DNA from: Ligustrum vulgare
Taxonomy: Eukaryota; Streptophyta; Magnoliopsida; Lamiales; Oleaceae
NCBI GenBank assembly: GCA_963555705.1
Contig: OY743181.1
Location: 26,540,513-26,604,512 of the forward strand
Reading direction: 5' to 3'
Length of the DNA: 64,000 bases
A program made the translations under genes and the position numbers. The notes beneath the pieces are model-generated. The model was given only the letters and a program-made list of their open reading frames with translations. It was not told where the DNA came from and searched no databases. This document shows positions 12,620 to 25,419 of this stretch, one piece after another. The number at the start of each line of letters is the position of its first letter. Positions within the stretch are counted from its first letter, which is position 1.

Positions 12620-12795
12620 TTATCTACACCAATTTATGGTATTACAAGGTCTTCTTTTTCGATTTATGATATTTTGAGGTTTTATTTATCGATTTATCAT
12701 CTCCACCAAGTTATGGTATTTTGGGGTCTTCTTTGTCTATTTATCCTCTACATCAATTTATGGTATTTTGAGGTTCTCTTTATCGATTAGGTGAT
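12620..12795 (+). repeat. Minisatellite, about 2-3 diverged copies
   Basis: A phrase like CACCAATTTATGGTATT...GGTCTTC...TCGATTTAT recurs starting near 12628, 12704 and 12748. Copies are diverged, with variable spacing. Confidence 0.65.
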
Positions 12796-13689
12796 TTTTG
12801 AGCTTTAAAGACCGTAAGATGTATGAAGAAAAAAATACTACATGAACTAAAAAAAAAAAAAAATACTAACAACTTTTGAAACACCAATGTCAAAACATAA
12901 AAAAATATAGTCGTCACATAAATTCACACACATTTTTCCACCTACTTTTACATTCCATTTTAAGAAATCTTAATTTTATCAATTTATTTTAATAAATAAA
13001 TGAATTAGGAAAGTTCAATTAATGCAACCTGTAATAAACGATTTTATGGATTTTTGAAAAAGAAAACATTTATAAAAAGTCAAATTATAGATTATTTTTA
13101 TTCTTTTGATAATTATTGCATTCTTTTGAGGTAAAAAAATATGCAATATGGGTGTCAAATCCAAAATTTTAACGAGAAGTTTGATACATACTAACAAATG
13201 AGAGCAAACTCTAAACATATCATTCGTAAAATCGTCTCAAATACTAAATGTAAAAGTTTTAATTACACTCTTTACTTTTTCCAATATCCAATCTTTTTAA
13301 TTTATCAAATTTAAGTCCTAAAATGATAGATATCATTTCTTACCTAAAGTCCATTTGACCTAAATAATTAATTTCAAATTTTTTTCCTTTAGCAAATTGA
13401 AAGAAATAATAAATATCCAATCTTTCGAAGTAAATTCAATTTTCCTTTTAATTTCTACAACTTTAGATTCTAATAAACTCATTAGTTCAATTTGTATTGA
13501 TTTTAATGATTAGTTCATTAAATTCAATCAAAAATAAAAATGGAAGGTGTCAGCAAACTCATTTTATTTAAAAAATATAGAATATGATGAACATATTTAT
13601 TTAACATGTATAAAAATATTTTTTTCGGTAACATAACCCTTTGACTACTCGATGAAAAATAAAAAAAATCACATTGCATTGGAAACCAT

Positions 13690-13930
13690 TGAATAAGAAT
13701 ATGTTTGATAGAGATTATAGATTAAATAGTTTTAAATGTGTGGTTGGAAGTGAAGGAAAGTAATATAAAAAAATAAATAAAAGAATTGTCAAATCAATCA
13801 ATTGAGTGGTCGAAAATGAAAGTTGAAAAGTGTTCTTTTCCCCCCTTAAGAATATGTGGTTAAAAATATATATAGTATATGCAATTGTGAAAAATGAGTT
13901 TTTAAAGAATGTATGGTAGAGAATGAACAT
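13690..13930. mobile_element. MITE-like segment inside element A
   Basis: Begins like ATGTTTGATAGAGATTATAG and carries AATGTGTGGTTGGAAGTG and AATATGTGGTTAAAAA, similar to the cores at 4321-4482 and 12130-12300. Ends not resolved. Confidence 0.35.
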
Positions 13931-14670
13931 TGAAAAAAAAATTATTTTTAAGGAATAAATTTTATACGAATAAGTGCTAAAGTCATATCTTGTGTGTTAA
14001 GCTCTCATTTATAAATTGAGATGTATAGATAAATTCTTTGTATATAAAATTAATTTTATTTTTAAATTTTGGTCGTAATGTATTTGGTTTTTTACATGTA
14101 ATGAAATGAAATATTTGTTTATTATATTTAAATATCAATTATCGGATTAAGATAGTTAGTTCCAATTCTTATAATACTATTTAGGAAGTCGATTAATTAT
14201 TCTGTGAATATTTATTAGCCTCTTTATTTCAATTTATGATTTGAAAATTATAAACATTTCAACTTTTAGAAATCAATTAATCGTAAGCTTGACTTCAGTC
14301 ATCAAATCAAAATCGTAAAGTACTGAATATGCCACGTGTCCATATCTTACTTCGCCTAAATAGACTAAGAAAACTTGAGAATGAACCATTAACTAATAAA
14401 GAAATATGAAAGTCACAACTTTATGTTTTACTTTTTGTGTATTTTTATTATATATATGAATGCACAATTTATGCATGCAAGTCATTTGTCTCTTTTATTT
14501 CATTTCTGCTAAGAAAATGTATGTTATTCATGCAAGGATATTAGACCAAGTAAGAAATCTTAAAGGAAAATTATAAATTATTTACAATTTGTGTATGCAA
14601 GTAATAATTTTTATTGTCCATTGCGTTATTTTATTCGGACATTGTATTTTTACAACTTATTCAATAAATA

Positions 14671-17557
14671 TGTAACACCCCAAGTTCAAAATCTTAAACC
14701 TAGGAGTGTTAACTTTTCTTTACTTAAATGTAGAAAAAAATCATTTAAAACCTTAACATTTTCATTTTCTATTATGAAGTTTTACAAAAATTTCGACAGA
14801 GTCTCCTATGTAAATTGAACATAGCCAACCTGTAGGAGACATCAAAATCATTTTAAAGTACACATCTCAACTCATTCAATCTCAAACATCATCCAAACCA
14901 TTACAATAAGTCCCAAACTCCTCAACATAAATAAATTTAAACCATGAGCTCCATTTAACTAAATGGAGGGTTGATAAACTACTAAAGAGATAAATGACTT
15001 ATCAAAAGCTAAATCCAATGAACCATTTAAAAGAATGAACTAATAAAATAACTAAAACATTTATGAAATTCCAATTCAAACTTTATTTAAAATGATAAAT
15101 CGTGGTACTGTATGAGCCTGCCACCAAATGCTCCATCCTCAGATCATCTAACTTTCATCATCTGAAATATTAGGGAGGGATTGGGGTGAGCTAAATCTCA
15201 GTAAGTAAACTTTATGCATGAATGCATGCTTATGACATGAATGCTTTAAAATTTTCATATATGTATCCCATTTACTTTACTTTCTAGAACATTCAAACTT
15301 TTCAAACTTTCGTTTAACATTTCAAAACTTTCACTTCATTTCTATCGTGAGCTCACTTGATGTAACTTCTAGTCAATCAGATAACAGTGGACAATTCTTA
15401 TTTGGAACCAGATCACATTTACAAGTAAAACCGCAAAGCGGTTAACATTCATTCCACCGCAAAGCGGCTCATTCACTTTATTCCACTGCAAAGCGGCTCA
15501 TTCATTTCATTCCACCGCAATGCGGCCCATTACATTCGGGTATGCCGATTCCCCGCGCCCCATTTCCCACTCGCATCTTTCATGAACTAGAAGTACACCC
15601 ATTATTTCTTAAAACTTGGGATACATAACTTTTGACAAAAATTTGCACTTCGACACATTCCTTTCATTAAAACATTTGACTTCCCCATTTAGATGTCAAC
15701 GCATGCTTAATGATGCAGTGACGTGATAACGTGCATGCTTGAACATTTCCTTAAATACACATACTTGCATATCGCAAATCAAATACATCAACTTTAAGTA
15801 ATTAACACGCAATGACTTGCGCACATTAATTTCACATTAACTTTCATCAACTTTAAGTAATTACCACGAAATCACTTATGCACATTAATTTCACATTAAC
15901 ATTCTACTTTCATGAAAGTAGGGGAAGTTTACTTACTTGCAGTCCTTAGTAGTTTACCGTTTCTGAATTTGCAAGTAGAGGAGCATCTGCTGCCCGTGAC
16001 GTCAATGTACCAAAATCCTAGTTGTACCCATTCATTTAATAAAATATACTTTTAGTTCAAAATCACATTTTAAACTCTAAGCAAGGTTTAAAACTTCTAT
16101 TTCATTCACAATTTAATCCCAAACGTGACCTTATGCTAGGTCCAACACATATAATACCATACTCGAAATAAGAGATAAACTCGAAGGCAAAAAGAAAAAA
16201 TTGAAATCTCACTTATCAAATTAGACAAAACTTTTAGTTCAAGACACAATCATTATCCTTTTTGAACTAATCATACCCCTAACCAAAGTTAAAACTTCAA
16301 TTTAATCCAAATGAGGTTTAAAGTTATTTCAAACACTTAGCATGCCATATTTTAAACACAAAAATCCAATTTCATTGCGAGTTAGAAGACTTTTTCGCCT
16401 TTTAAATTTTAACTCAAATAAATATATCTAACTTAAACCAAAATGTACAAAATACTCAAATAATAACTCCAACCATTCATGGAATTTTTCCCAATTTAGA
16501 AATTCACAATTTTCAACTCATAATTAAGCACGAAAAATAAATTAACAAACTTAAATTCGTACTTTATCAAAATCTGGAAATTCACATACATTGACAAGTT
16601 TGAAATGTATACATACATACAAAAATATGTATACACACATTACCCCAAAACTGAAGTTTAACAATTTAAAATTCGAAATCAGGCTAAAAATATCAATTAA
16701 CCAAACTAATATAAAAATTTTCGAAATCTAAAACACTCCATTGTGAAAATTATACACCCATATGTATACATATATCAAATCCCAGATTCAAAGAATTAAA
16801 TAGGTGAAATTCAATTTAAAAGTTCTGAATCGAAAATCATTTATGCATACATATTGATATATACATACATATATACACAAAAATCAATAAATATATATGT
16901 GTGTATCGAAGTGTGTATGTATGCGTGCGTGAAGGTGTGTGTGTGGGCGTGCGAGAGGGAGCTCCTTACCGCGAGGTTGGTGGTGTGGTGGTTGGGTCGT
17001 GGTCGTGGTCGTGGCCACCGGTGGTGCGCCTCAAGGGCAGAGGGAGAGAGAAGCCGAGGGTGAGGTGTGCGAGTGAGAGGGAGTGAGTCGCGAGAGAGAG
17101 ACCAGCGGTAGAGAGAGACCGAGGGAGCGAGGTCGTGAGAGAGAGCGATCGTGAGTGAGGTAAAAATTGAGGGTTTAGGTTTTAATTGTTTAAGTTTTGG
17201 TAATTTGCAATTTAGTCCATCAGCTCTCATAAATTGGTAATTTAAGTCCACGACCCTCAAATAAAATTCCAAAGTATCACCAAACTTTTCTCAACTTCAA
17301 TTTAATGCAATTTAGGCAACTTACTACTCAATTAAAATAGAAATGGTAAGTAACAATTAAAATAAACGATTAGACATGAAATTGTACGTAAACAATTTAT
17401 AAATATTTTAATTAGCACATTGATCGAGATGGCGTCCAAGTCCTTTCACTGCAAAACAATTCAACTTATTATCAATAATAATTGTCAAATAAATTATTCA
17501 TCATAAAAAAATTGGGTGGTAATCAAGAAAGCACGTAAAACGAAAAGTGGTATTACA
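14671..17557 (-). mobile_element. Solo LTR, 2,887 bp
   Basis: Begins TGTAACACC and ends GGTATTACA (inverted termini TGTAACACC/TGTAATACC). It is flanked by the identical 5-bp target AAATA at 14666-14670 and 17558-17562. No coding domain lies between, so it is a solo LTR left by recombination. A GC-rich GA/GT-repeat zone (16900-17160), reading on the minus strand, probably marks the U5/leader side; the same arrangement in the LTR at 43742 suggests a related Gypsy family and minus orientation. Small ORFs in this zone are low-complexity and not genes. Confidence 0.88.
15431..15525. repeat. Four CCGCAAAGCGG palindromes, 26-29 bp apart
   Basis: Copies at 15431-15441, 15457-15467, 15486-15496 (CTGCAAAGCGG) and 15515-15525 (CCGCAATGCGG). 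They alternate with CATTCATT-type spacers: a short minisatellite whose unit contains an inverted repeat, inside the solo LTR. Confidence 0.9.
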
Positions 17558-17819
17558 AAATAATTGTCAATTATATCTTCCGTGCATCGCATGAGTGCGA
17601 TTACTAGTTACTTATCAAACCAAAACCTTATTTTACATATCATTTCATTAAGTTTTGTACACTTGAAATAACAAAAATATTTTTATTTTACAAACTAATC
17701 ATATTGAGTTCTTAAATTATTTTCACAATTATAAAATTATTATGCTTATGACCCTCACATACTTGATAAAATAGAATAAATTTAATTAGAACCTTATATA
17801 ATGAATATATTGAATTATT

Positions 17820-18118
17820 TATATCTGGAAGAGGTATAAGTACTGAGCCATGGAATTATATGAAGAACTTAAAAAGATTAGTAAAACAATATAACGAATA
17901 ATCTAGAAGACAAGCATATATTAGATATATAAATACAATTAATGAAACGGTCCAAAGAAATTTTAGACAGTTATAATTCTACAAATTTGAATATTGCGAT
18001 CCTATCCAAGTTGGTATCAAAGCTAGAACCATATTTTGAATATTTAAAGTCTGAGAAATTACCAAAAATAGAACCTAGAGTTTATAATTACAACTATAAA
18101 GATTTACCAAATAATATT
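17820..18118 (+). pseudogene. Endogenous caulimovirid fragment with primer-site-like sequence
   Basis: AT-rich, Lys/Ile/Asn-biased reading frames broken by stops, like the viral DNA that resumes after 20056. At 18012-18023 TGGTATCAAAGC differs at one base from the tRNA-Met primer site (TGGTATCAGAGC) that marks the origin of reverse transcription in this virus family. The downstream edge is a Helitron-like insertion starting in or next to the TA microsatellite. Confidence 0.5.
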
Positions 18119-18128
18119 CATCTTAATC

Positions 18129-18130
<2 letters not shown>

Positions 18131-18201
<71 letters not shown>
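18131..18201. repeat. (TA)n microsatellite
   Basis: About 35 uninterrupted TA units near the presumed 5' edge of Helitron-like element B. Confidence 0.98.
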
Positions 18202-18205
<4 letters not shown>

Positions 18206-19196
18206 GCCGTCATCAAAATACACACATAGTTTCTCGCAAAAAAACTTTCTAAATTTGAAATTTTTTTGCTAAAAAATAGTATATTAAATATTTTAGCAAT
18301 TATTATTTTACACGTGTCATTAATTGCATTGGAATCCGTGTTATGCTATTAATAACACCAAAATGTTATTTTTTTTTCAATTTTATTATTATTTTTTTAA
18401 TAATTATTATATTATTTTGAAATCAAAAAATATGTAATATGGCTGTCAAAGTAAAGACCAAAGTGAGAAGTTTATTTCAAACTAACAAGTGAGAGCAGTT
18501 AAGTTGGGTTAATTTTACAAACTTAAGATTTCTTCAATTCATTCGTCATTTCACATTATTTTTATTTATTTACTTACCCTGTTCATTTTTCTATTTTTCA
18601 TTATAAATTTAAATAACTAAAATATGCAAAAATATATTACATATTTTAACAATTAGTTCATTTAATTTCTATTAAACAATTGATCTATCAGTAATTTTTA
18701 TTAAAATAATAATATAACAATATGAATAAAAAAATTGTTAGTATGAAAAAAGAAGAATAAATTAATGTAAAAATATTTATTAAAATTAATGATTATTGTT
18801 TTTAGAAAAACACTTGAAATTAATAATTAATTCTTAAAAAATCATATTATTCCAAAAAAATCTATCATACACCTCTTTTTGGGAAGAATATGATGAAGAA
18901 CAATATATGAAAAGAAAAGTGTCGATCTTAAGGAGAATATGTAAGTTGAGTTTTGCACATGTATTGTATAAGCCTAATTTTGTAGTTCAAACATTTTTTT
19001 AAAAAAGAAAAATTTTATTTATTAAACGTTAATTCTAGAAATGGTGTTGATATGTTCACGGCATAATCTCTAAACCATTTAATTCATGGCCTGTTTTCCC
19101 GTAAAGGGATAAAACTATTCAACGGTTTATAATTTTATTAAAATATTAAAAAAATAATTATATACTGTAAAAAATGGTGAAACTTTATTTCGTAGC

Positions 19197-19361
19197 CCCT
19201 GTTTGGTAGAGATTAAAATCAGATTTTTAGCGAATTTTGATAAAAGTTGATGAGATGTGTAGTTAAGAAAATGTGGGACCCATGAATTTATGGTTGTGAT
19301 TAATTGTTGACTTTGACTTTGATAAAAATCTAATTTTTTATCAAAAACAAACAGACTCTTA
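19197..19361. mobile_element. MITE-like element with inverted ends
   Basis: The left end CCCTGTTTGGTAGAGAT...AGATTTTT and the right end AAAAATCTAA...ACAAACAGACTCTT are imperfect inverted repeats of about 30 bp. Same edge type as 4321-4482. It lies inside Helitron-like element B. Confidence 0.6.
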
Positions 19362-20055
19362 ATTTTTATTAACATATATAGACAAAAAGACTCACTATAT
19401 ATAATTATATATTTTATTTATATTTTCATTAATACTTTTTTCATTGAATGCATTTAATTATGTTCAATTAAATGCATCGCATTTAAAAACTACAAATTAT
19501 TAATCATGCGAAGGATCTCTTGAGTTGAGTTCCACTTTTATGCACCACAAATCTTAAGGTTAATTTTCATTTTCGTGCAATGTCAATATTATTTAATTTG
19601 TTACATTTATTTATATATAGGATCGCATATATATAATTTGTTACACTTACTTTATTTTATAAAAATTATAGTTTTTCGAGGGTTATTATTTCTATTCACG
19701 TTAGTTAAAAATATTTGGACGAAATTTTTTATTTATTCTATACAACATATATTTGAAAAATTGCATTATTTAATTTAAATTTGAGCCATTTTTTTAAATA
19801 TGTTTTGTCTATAGAAAATTTCGTGTATTACACGAGGGTGAGCAACAACAAACTGTACAAACAATGTATTATTTTAAAAGGTTTTTCAAAATTGATGAAA
19901 ATTGTAATTTATTTTTATTTTGAGCATTCGTTGATAGTCTATATCCTTAATCAAAGGAAATTATGTGTTCGATTTTTTTTTCCTATTTTGTAATAATATT
20001 TACAGTAAAATAATTTCATATTATTTTTCCGTGTAATACACGGGTGTGATACTAG

Positions 20056-20780
20056 TTGACCTTTAATAACAGAAACATATGAAAAATTTATACCATTTAT
20101 CTTATTAGAAGAAGGGGGATTTGGAGAATAAAAACAATTAAATTGGACAAATTTATTTTTACTAAATAAATTAGGAATAAATTTTATAAAACAACAAAAC
20201 AAAATCTGGAACAAGCTAAAAATCCGTAACAAGTTCAAGAAATTATAAACAATTTACCATTAGAAATAAGAAAAACAATAGAAATAACTAATGACAAAAG
20301 ACAAATAATAAAAATAACCGACGAATATAACGATGTTAATAAAAATATACCAACACAAATATTAGAGCTAAAACAAAGCATAAATAATCTATCAATACAA
20401 TTAATAACCTTAGAAAATCAAATTAAACAAATAACAGATAAAATAAATAAAATAAGGAACATGATAGGAGTATATGAAAACTTAATAGAAATTACTGAAC
20501 AAAAAACTACTGTAATAGAACAAATAAACGTGATTAGGACAATTAAGGAAGAAGATATAGAGAAAAATGATTTACTCAAAAGATTATATTATATATAAGA
20601 AAATATGGAAATTATAAATCAAAATATAACAAAATTTATGAAGAAATGGAAAAAAAGAACAAAAAGAATAATAATTGACAGAGAATTTAAAGCTATTAAT
20701 AGATTATGAATAAATATAATTACCGAACAAATAGAAAAAATTATGAAAAAAAACTAACGAGGAATGTGAAAAAGGTTATA
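20056..20780 (+). pseudogene. Caulimovirid 5' coiled-coil region (broken)
   Basis: Reading frames with long Lys/Glu/Ile/Asn heptad-like runs (20270-20760), consistent with a coiled coil ahead of the capsid region. Several in-frame stops and frame changes. A similar region occurs at 33290-33770. Confidence 0.55.
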
Positions 20781-20819
20781 TAAAAAAAAATTTAAAAATA
20801 GAAGAAATTAATATGAACC

Positions 20820-21470
20820 AACAACAACAATCTTTAGTATCACGCCCTGGAACAAACCAATTAAAGAAGAAAATACAAGTACAACTAATCTAGAAAATAG
20901 ACCAGATTTCTAATGAATCAAAGACAACAAGGATTTGGAACTAATAATTTTACACAACAAAAATATTACACAGAACCAAATAATGATTATCCTAGAATAT
21001 ACAATATGGAGAAATATGTAAACACAAATTAGTTCAGAAGAAAGATGATTAGACTTAGGATGTGTACAAGATGTAGATTATGAATTACAATTACGGATGA
21101 AATATATGGCTATGATGGCATATACTAGAGAATTAACAAGAAATCAATTTCAACTAATGTTAGAAAATACATTTATAGGAACCATTGCAAGATGGTGGGG
21201 AAATTTAACAAAAACATATATAGCACAAATTAGAGGAAATGATCAAAATGAAATATGAACAATACTTAGTAGATATGAAGATGCTTTAAAAAGAGAATAT
21301 AAATTAGTAATAGATAGAGATACATAGGAAGAGATATTTATTAGAAAATTTATCAATATGTGATATGTGTTATTTTAGACAATTTACATGTGAATTTAGA
21401 GAATATTATAAAAACCAGAATATAATCAGGAAGAATATGGTTTAGATGTAGAACCAAAAGAAATATTTAA
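20820..21470 (+). pseudogene. Caulimovirid capsid-like region (broken)
   Basis: Frames around 21060-21320 resemble the capsid core of the family, including an aromatic segment (ARWWGN). A cysteine-rich C-x2-C-x6-C stretch follows at about 21355-21410. Frame changes and TGA/TAA stops interrupt it, so it cannot be expressed as one protein. It precedes the movement-protein-like segment, an order seen in cavemovirus/solendovirus-type members. Confidence 0.55.
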
Positions 21471-21479
21471 TCTACCATT

Positions 21480-22120
21480 TTGGCATAAAAAATAAGGAAA
21501 TAACATATGTAGCAAGAAACCATAGTCACTTTATAGATATAATAAATACTACTGGAAATACATTAATATCTATAATAAATGAAGAAATTATAAGACAAGA
21601 AATAATTATATTAAATCATGAATTAAAAGGAAAAAAAATATATAAATTTAGGAACTGTACAAATTATTGTTAAAGCCTATCTTAAAGAAGGAATTGATAC
21701 ACCTATAGAATTCTACATAATGGATGATAGAATTGTACGATCAGTACAAGACGCCTTAATAAGAATTGTAACAGGAAACTTAATATACCTGAAATTAAAA
21801 TTTGCAATTAGACCAAACTTTAGTATTAGTATGAGAGAACAAAATAAAAATAAAACCTTAACATTGTACTACAAATTAAGAGGAATAGATATAGAACTAG
21901 GAAGTAAAACTGTAAGTTTAACCATTAGAACAATATATGCTTTTACTAGAAAACATTAAGTAAGAATTAAGAACGCTATAAAAACATATGTAATAGAACC
22001 CATATTTAAAAATTTATTAGAATACAACCAGTTAAAGAAAATACAAGAATAACTATACCAGAAGATATAGAAATAGATTTTAAGCAAGCTCGACAATTAG
22101 TAAATATGAACAAACCATAA
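21480..22120 (+). pseudogene. Caulimovirid movement-protein-like region (broken)
   Basis: The best open stretch is 21720-21959, with the hydrophobic/Gly-Asn pattern of the 30K movement proteins of pararetroviruses (TGNLIYLKLKF, then a ...LTLYY... strand). The flanking frames carry stops. Confidence 0.55.
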
Positions 22121-22259
22121 ATAGAATTTGAAAGAAGATCAATTAGCCTAAGAGGAAATAATACTACAAGATTACTTGAAATAGAAAATAGAAATTATTC
22201 AGAAAAACTAATAATGACAAAACTATATTTGAAAATAGCTAGAAAGAATCTATTTTAAA

Positions 22260-22500
22260 GGAATGATGCAACACAATTTGAAGTTATGATATAAATTAAA
22301 ATAAATGGAGAATGGCAAGAACAAAAAGTATTAATAGATACTGAAGTAACTACATCCCATATAAAATAAAATATAATAAATTTAGAAATCAAGGTGACAA
22401 ATAATCCAATTTAAATACAAGATTATTTTGGAAATATTCACCCTATGGAAACCTATGTAGAATTACCAATAAGAAAAAATAAAACAAATGAAATTATATT
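22260..22500 (+). pseudogene. Caulimovirid aspartic-protease-like region (broken)
   Basis: Contains LIDTE where the retroviral-type aspartic protease active site would read D-T-G, so the catalytic glycine is lost. In-frame stops follow. It ends at a Gypsy LTR fragment inserted between protease and RT. Confidence 0.5.
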
Positions 22501-22509
22501 CATTTTGTT

Positions 22510-23750
22510 CTTGCTAGACGACGTCACATGATAAATTTAAAGAACGATAGTTTCACATCCGTTCAATTTCAAGAAAATTTCAAGATTTTGAGGTGGGGTT
22601 TAAATTAAAGTAATTGTGGCTATTTTGCCCATGTTATTTCTTGATGTGTGATTTTAATTGTGATATGATGCTTCTACGTATGAAAAGGTTGCTAGAGACC
22701 GTAAATAGGTCCGTGATCGAAATTGGGTCCTTGGAGTTATCCCACAGTGCACAATTTTATTTAGCACTAATAACATGTTGTCAGGGACCATAAATAGGTA
22801 CGAGATCGAAATTGGGTCCTTTGGGATGTCCCACAGTACATTTTTAAAAGGAAATTTTTGTATTGGTATTATATTCATAATTTGATTTCATGTTTGGATT
22901 TAACTGGACTGATTGTTGTATCTCCATTGAGTATAATTCTTTATGTTCACCCCATTATTTCCACCCTTTCCGGTTAAGGAGCTCGGCAAGGCAAGGCAAT
23001 GAGCTGGGTAATATTGATTAAATGATAGAGCCTTTAATTTATAAAATTTTGAAACAAGTATTTTTAATAGTTGATTTTCATTTTCAATTAAATCTTGAAT
23101 TTTAGTATTTTTGCAAATTCTGGCACTATGCTTATTATACTTGGTGTTGACATTTGGTTGTAAGCAAATTATTTAAAGAATGTTTCAGCATTTTGTTTCT
23201 AATTTGCTATAGTTGTTAAAAAAAAAATCGCATTTTGGCTTATATTAAAAATACTTATTTACAGGATTTTCAGATTTTAGTAGCGTTCCAAGTTAACAAA
23301 ATTTGTAGCGTTACAGTTTGGTGTCAGAGCGCAGGTCTACCTTTCTGTAGACTTGTGAAAATTCTATGATTTAAAAATTTTTAAAAGAAAAATGTTAAAT
23401 ATTTAAATTTATTGCTAGCCGCTCTTGTCGCGCCACCCCACGCCACGCCGACTCCGAAAAAGGTAAAACGTTTAGAAAAATTTATTTGATGAAGTTTGAA
23501 AATTTTATTTACCAGATACCATGAATTTATTTTATGACTGCATCTGAAATCAAATATTTACAATGAAAAGTTACATGAGACTAAAATTTTACTATAGTTG
23601 ATGCAGTTTGAAATGTTTGAAAGTTTGTATCCAGTACAAGTTATAAAAATTTCACATGAGTTATTACGTTTAGGAATTGGACTTGTGATGTGAAGTATTT
23701 AAAGAAAAAATTAGAATTAATGATCTTTACTGTAAAAAAAATGCCTCATA
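22510..23750 (+). mobile_element. Gypsy LTR 3' part plus primer site and leader
   Basis: The LTR ends ...GTAGCGTTACA at 23315. It is followed after three bases by TGGTGTCAGAGC (23319-23330), a one-mismatch tRNA-Met-type primer site, then a leader. The LTR's 5' start was not recognised and the element stops before any gag. Inside the LTR a unit of about 100 bp is duplicated (22690-22775 and 22785-22855; shared phrase GATCGAAATTGGGTCCTT). It interrupts the caulimovirid. Confidence 0.65.
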
Positions 23751-23929
23751 TGGCAGCTCAGCTTGGTGAGAATAGACAAAAACTAGAACAAAAACACAAT
23801 TTATGCCTATTAAAAATAGAATAAACTTAGTACAAGAATTATAAGGTGACAACCCTTTAGAATAATTGCATATAAATAAACCTATGGAAGAAATAATATT
23901 AGAAAATGACACTAAAATTATTAGTGTAA

Positions 23930-25215
23930 ACCTAATCTAACATACACAAAAAGAATTACTTGAATTTGAAATGCTAACAAAAGAAATGCTAGAAAATAAA
24001 TTTATTAGAGAATCTGATATTAAACATACCAGTCCAACATTTATAGTAGTAAAACATTCACAACCAAAAAAAAAAGGAAAATATAGGATGGTAATTGATT
24101 ATAAAAGACTAAATACTTATACAAAATAATTAAGTTATCCAATTCCAAACCAACAAGTATTATTTAATCAAATTACGAGAAAGAAGTATTTCTCTAAGTT
24201 TGTTCTAAACTCAGGATTTTACCATATTATGTTAATTAAAGAATCTAGACATTTAACAACTTTTATAGTGCCACAAGGATTTTACGAATAGAATGTTTTA
24301 CCATTTGGATTAAAAAATAGTACAAGAGAATTCCAATGATACATGGATAAAATATTTAAAGGCTATTACCATTTTTTCACAATATATATTGATGATGTTC
24401 TTAGTTACTTTGAAACTTGACAATACCATATAAAACATCTTACTACTTTTATAGATATTCTAAAAAATAATGAAATTATATTATCAGATAGAAAAATTGA
24501 AATAACTAAAGAGAAAGTGAACTTTTTAGGATCTATAATTAGCTAAGAAGAAACTAAATTCCAAAAATATATATATGTATAAAAATACAAGAGTTTGACA
24601 GTTATATAAATAATAAAACACAATTACAAAGCTTTTGAGGACTTGCAAATTAGACTAGAAAGTATATACCTTAACCTATGAAAACGTCTAATTCCCTTAC
24701 AAAAAAGGTTAAAAGGAAAAATTAGATGGATTGCATGGTCCAAAGATAAAGAAGAAGAAGTACAAAAAAATAAAGATCTTTGTAAAGATTTACTAGAACT
24801 AGAATTATCCAAAAAAAGAATGTGAATGGATAATAGAAATCGATGCATGTCAAATAGTATGGAGAGCATTACTTAAATATATTTATCCAAAAGAGGATGA
24901 TGAAAGAATTGCACAATACAATAGTGACAATTTTACTCAGTCACAAACTATTTATCATATTAATGAAAAAGAACTATTAGAGGTAAGATTTGTTATTAAG
25001 AAGTTTGAATTATTTATTGTTACTACAAAATTCAAAATTAGAACTTATAATACTCAAGTTTAATATTGGTTAACTAAAGAGATTCATCCAACTATTCTTA
25101 ATAAAAGATTAATTAGATGACAAGTAGAACTTAGTCAGTATGATTTTGAAATTATTCATATTAAAGGTACTGAAAATGTCGTGCAAATTATTTATCGAGG
25201 TGTGGAGGAACTCTA
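23930..25215 (+). pseudogene. Caulimovirid reverse transcriptase-RNase H relic
   Basis: Plus-strand frames keep the RT framework: KYRMVIDYKRLN (24075-24115), a Ser-Gly-Phe segment, LPFGLKNS (24298-24321) and the catalytic YIDD (24385-24396). An RNase H-like stretch runs to about 25200. At least five in-frame stops and some frame changes make it non-functional. The YIDDVL form and spacing fit Caulimoviridae better than Gypsy. Confidence 0.8.
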
Positions 25216-25414
25216 AGAAAATAGAAGAACTTAATTTGGCCATGAGTCAAATGAACATCAACTGTACAAATCTATTCCACCATGTGAATACTTGCATGGA
25301 AAATATTGTACAAATTTAGAATGAACTATCTTTTTTTCAAATCAAGGGTTAATTCTCTTGAGTAAATGTACAAATAAGGATCCCAATCCTCTCAAAAGAA
25401 GAAATTATCTGTAG
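25216..25414 (+). pseudogene. Caulimovirid segment between RNase H and downstream ORF
   Basis: Continues viral sequence up to the duplicated target AACTT (25415-25419) of an LTR element. The same viral reading resumes after the second AACTT at 31580-31584. Confidence 0.45.
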
Positions 25415-25419
25415 AACTT

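Larger units (their letters stand above)
12830..17607 (+). mobile_element. Helitron-like element A, split by a solo LTR
   Basis: The 3' terminus ends CTAG (17604-17607) followed by T. It is preceded by a degenerate hairpin (CCGTGCATCGCATGAG, 17580-17595), the classic Helitron terminus. Part of the body (about 12850-13290) resembles about 18200-18560 in element B (shared phrases: ATGCAATATGG/ATGTAATATGG, GTGTCAAA/CTGTCAAA, CTAACAAATGAGAGCA/CTAACAAGTGAGAGCA). Removing the LTR at 14671-17557 leaves about 1.9 kb. The 5' TC end was not found. No Rep/helicase ORF, so non-autonomous if real. Confidence 0.5.
18119..20055 (+). mobile_element. Helitron-like element B
   Basis: The 3' end has the perfect hairpin CCGTGTAATACACGG (20029-20043), then GTGTGATA and CTAG (20052-20055) followed by T. 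The proposed 5' end is TC at 18119-18120 after an A, but the adjacent microsatellite makes this uncertain. Length is about 1.94 kb with no coding capacity. It shares internal sequence with element A and appears to have inserted in the caulimovirid. Confidence 0.55.

Noticed and set aside
15431..15525. CRISPR-like array (regular short repeats)
   Set aside because: Nuclear plant DNA, 11-bp palindromes with similar spacers, inside an LTR.
16841..17272. 143-aa minus-strand ORF
   Set aside because: Lies on GT/GA simple repeats within the solo LTR; no homology-like features.
19828..19843. Hairpin TCGTGTATTACACGA as another Helitron end
   Set aside because: Not followed by CTAG/CTRR; probably an internal relic of a related terminus.
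23930..25215. RT relic as a Gypsy element
   Set aside because: YIDDVL form, missing integrase after RNase H, neighbouring capsid/movement-like segments and the downstream ORF with pregenomic-type promoter fit a caulimovirid better.
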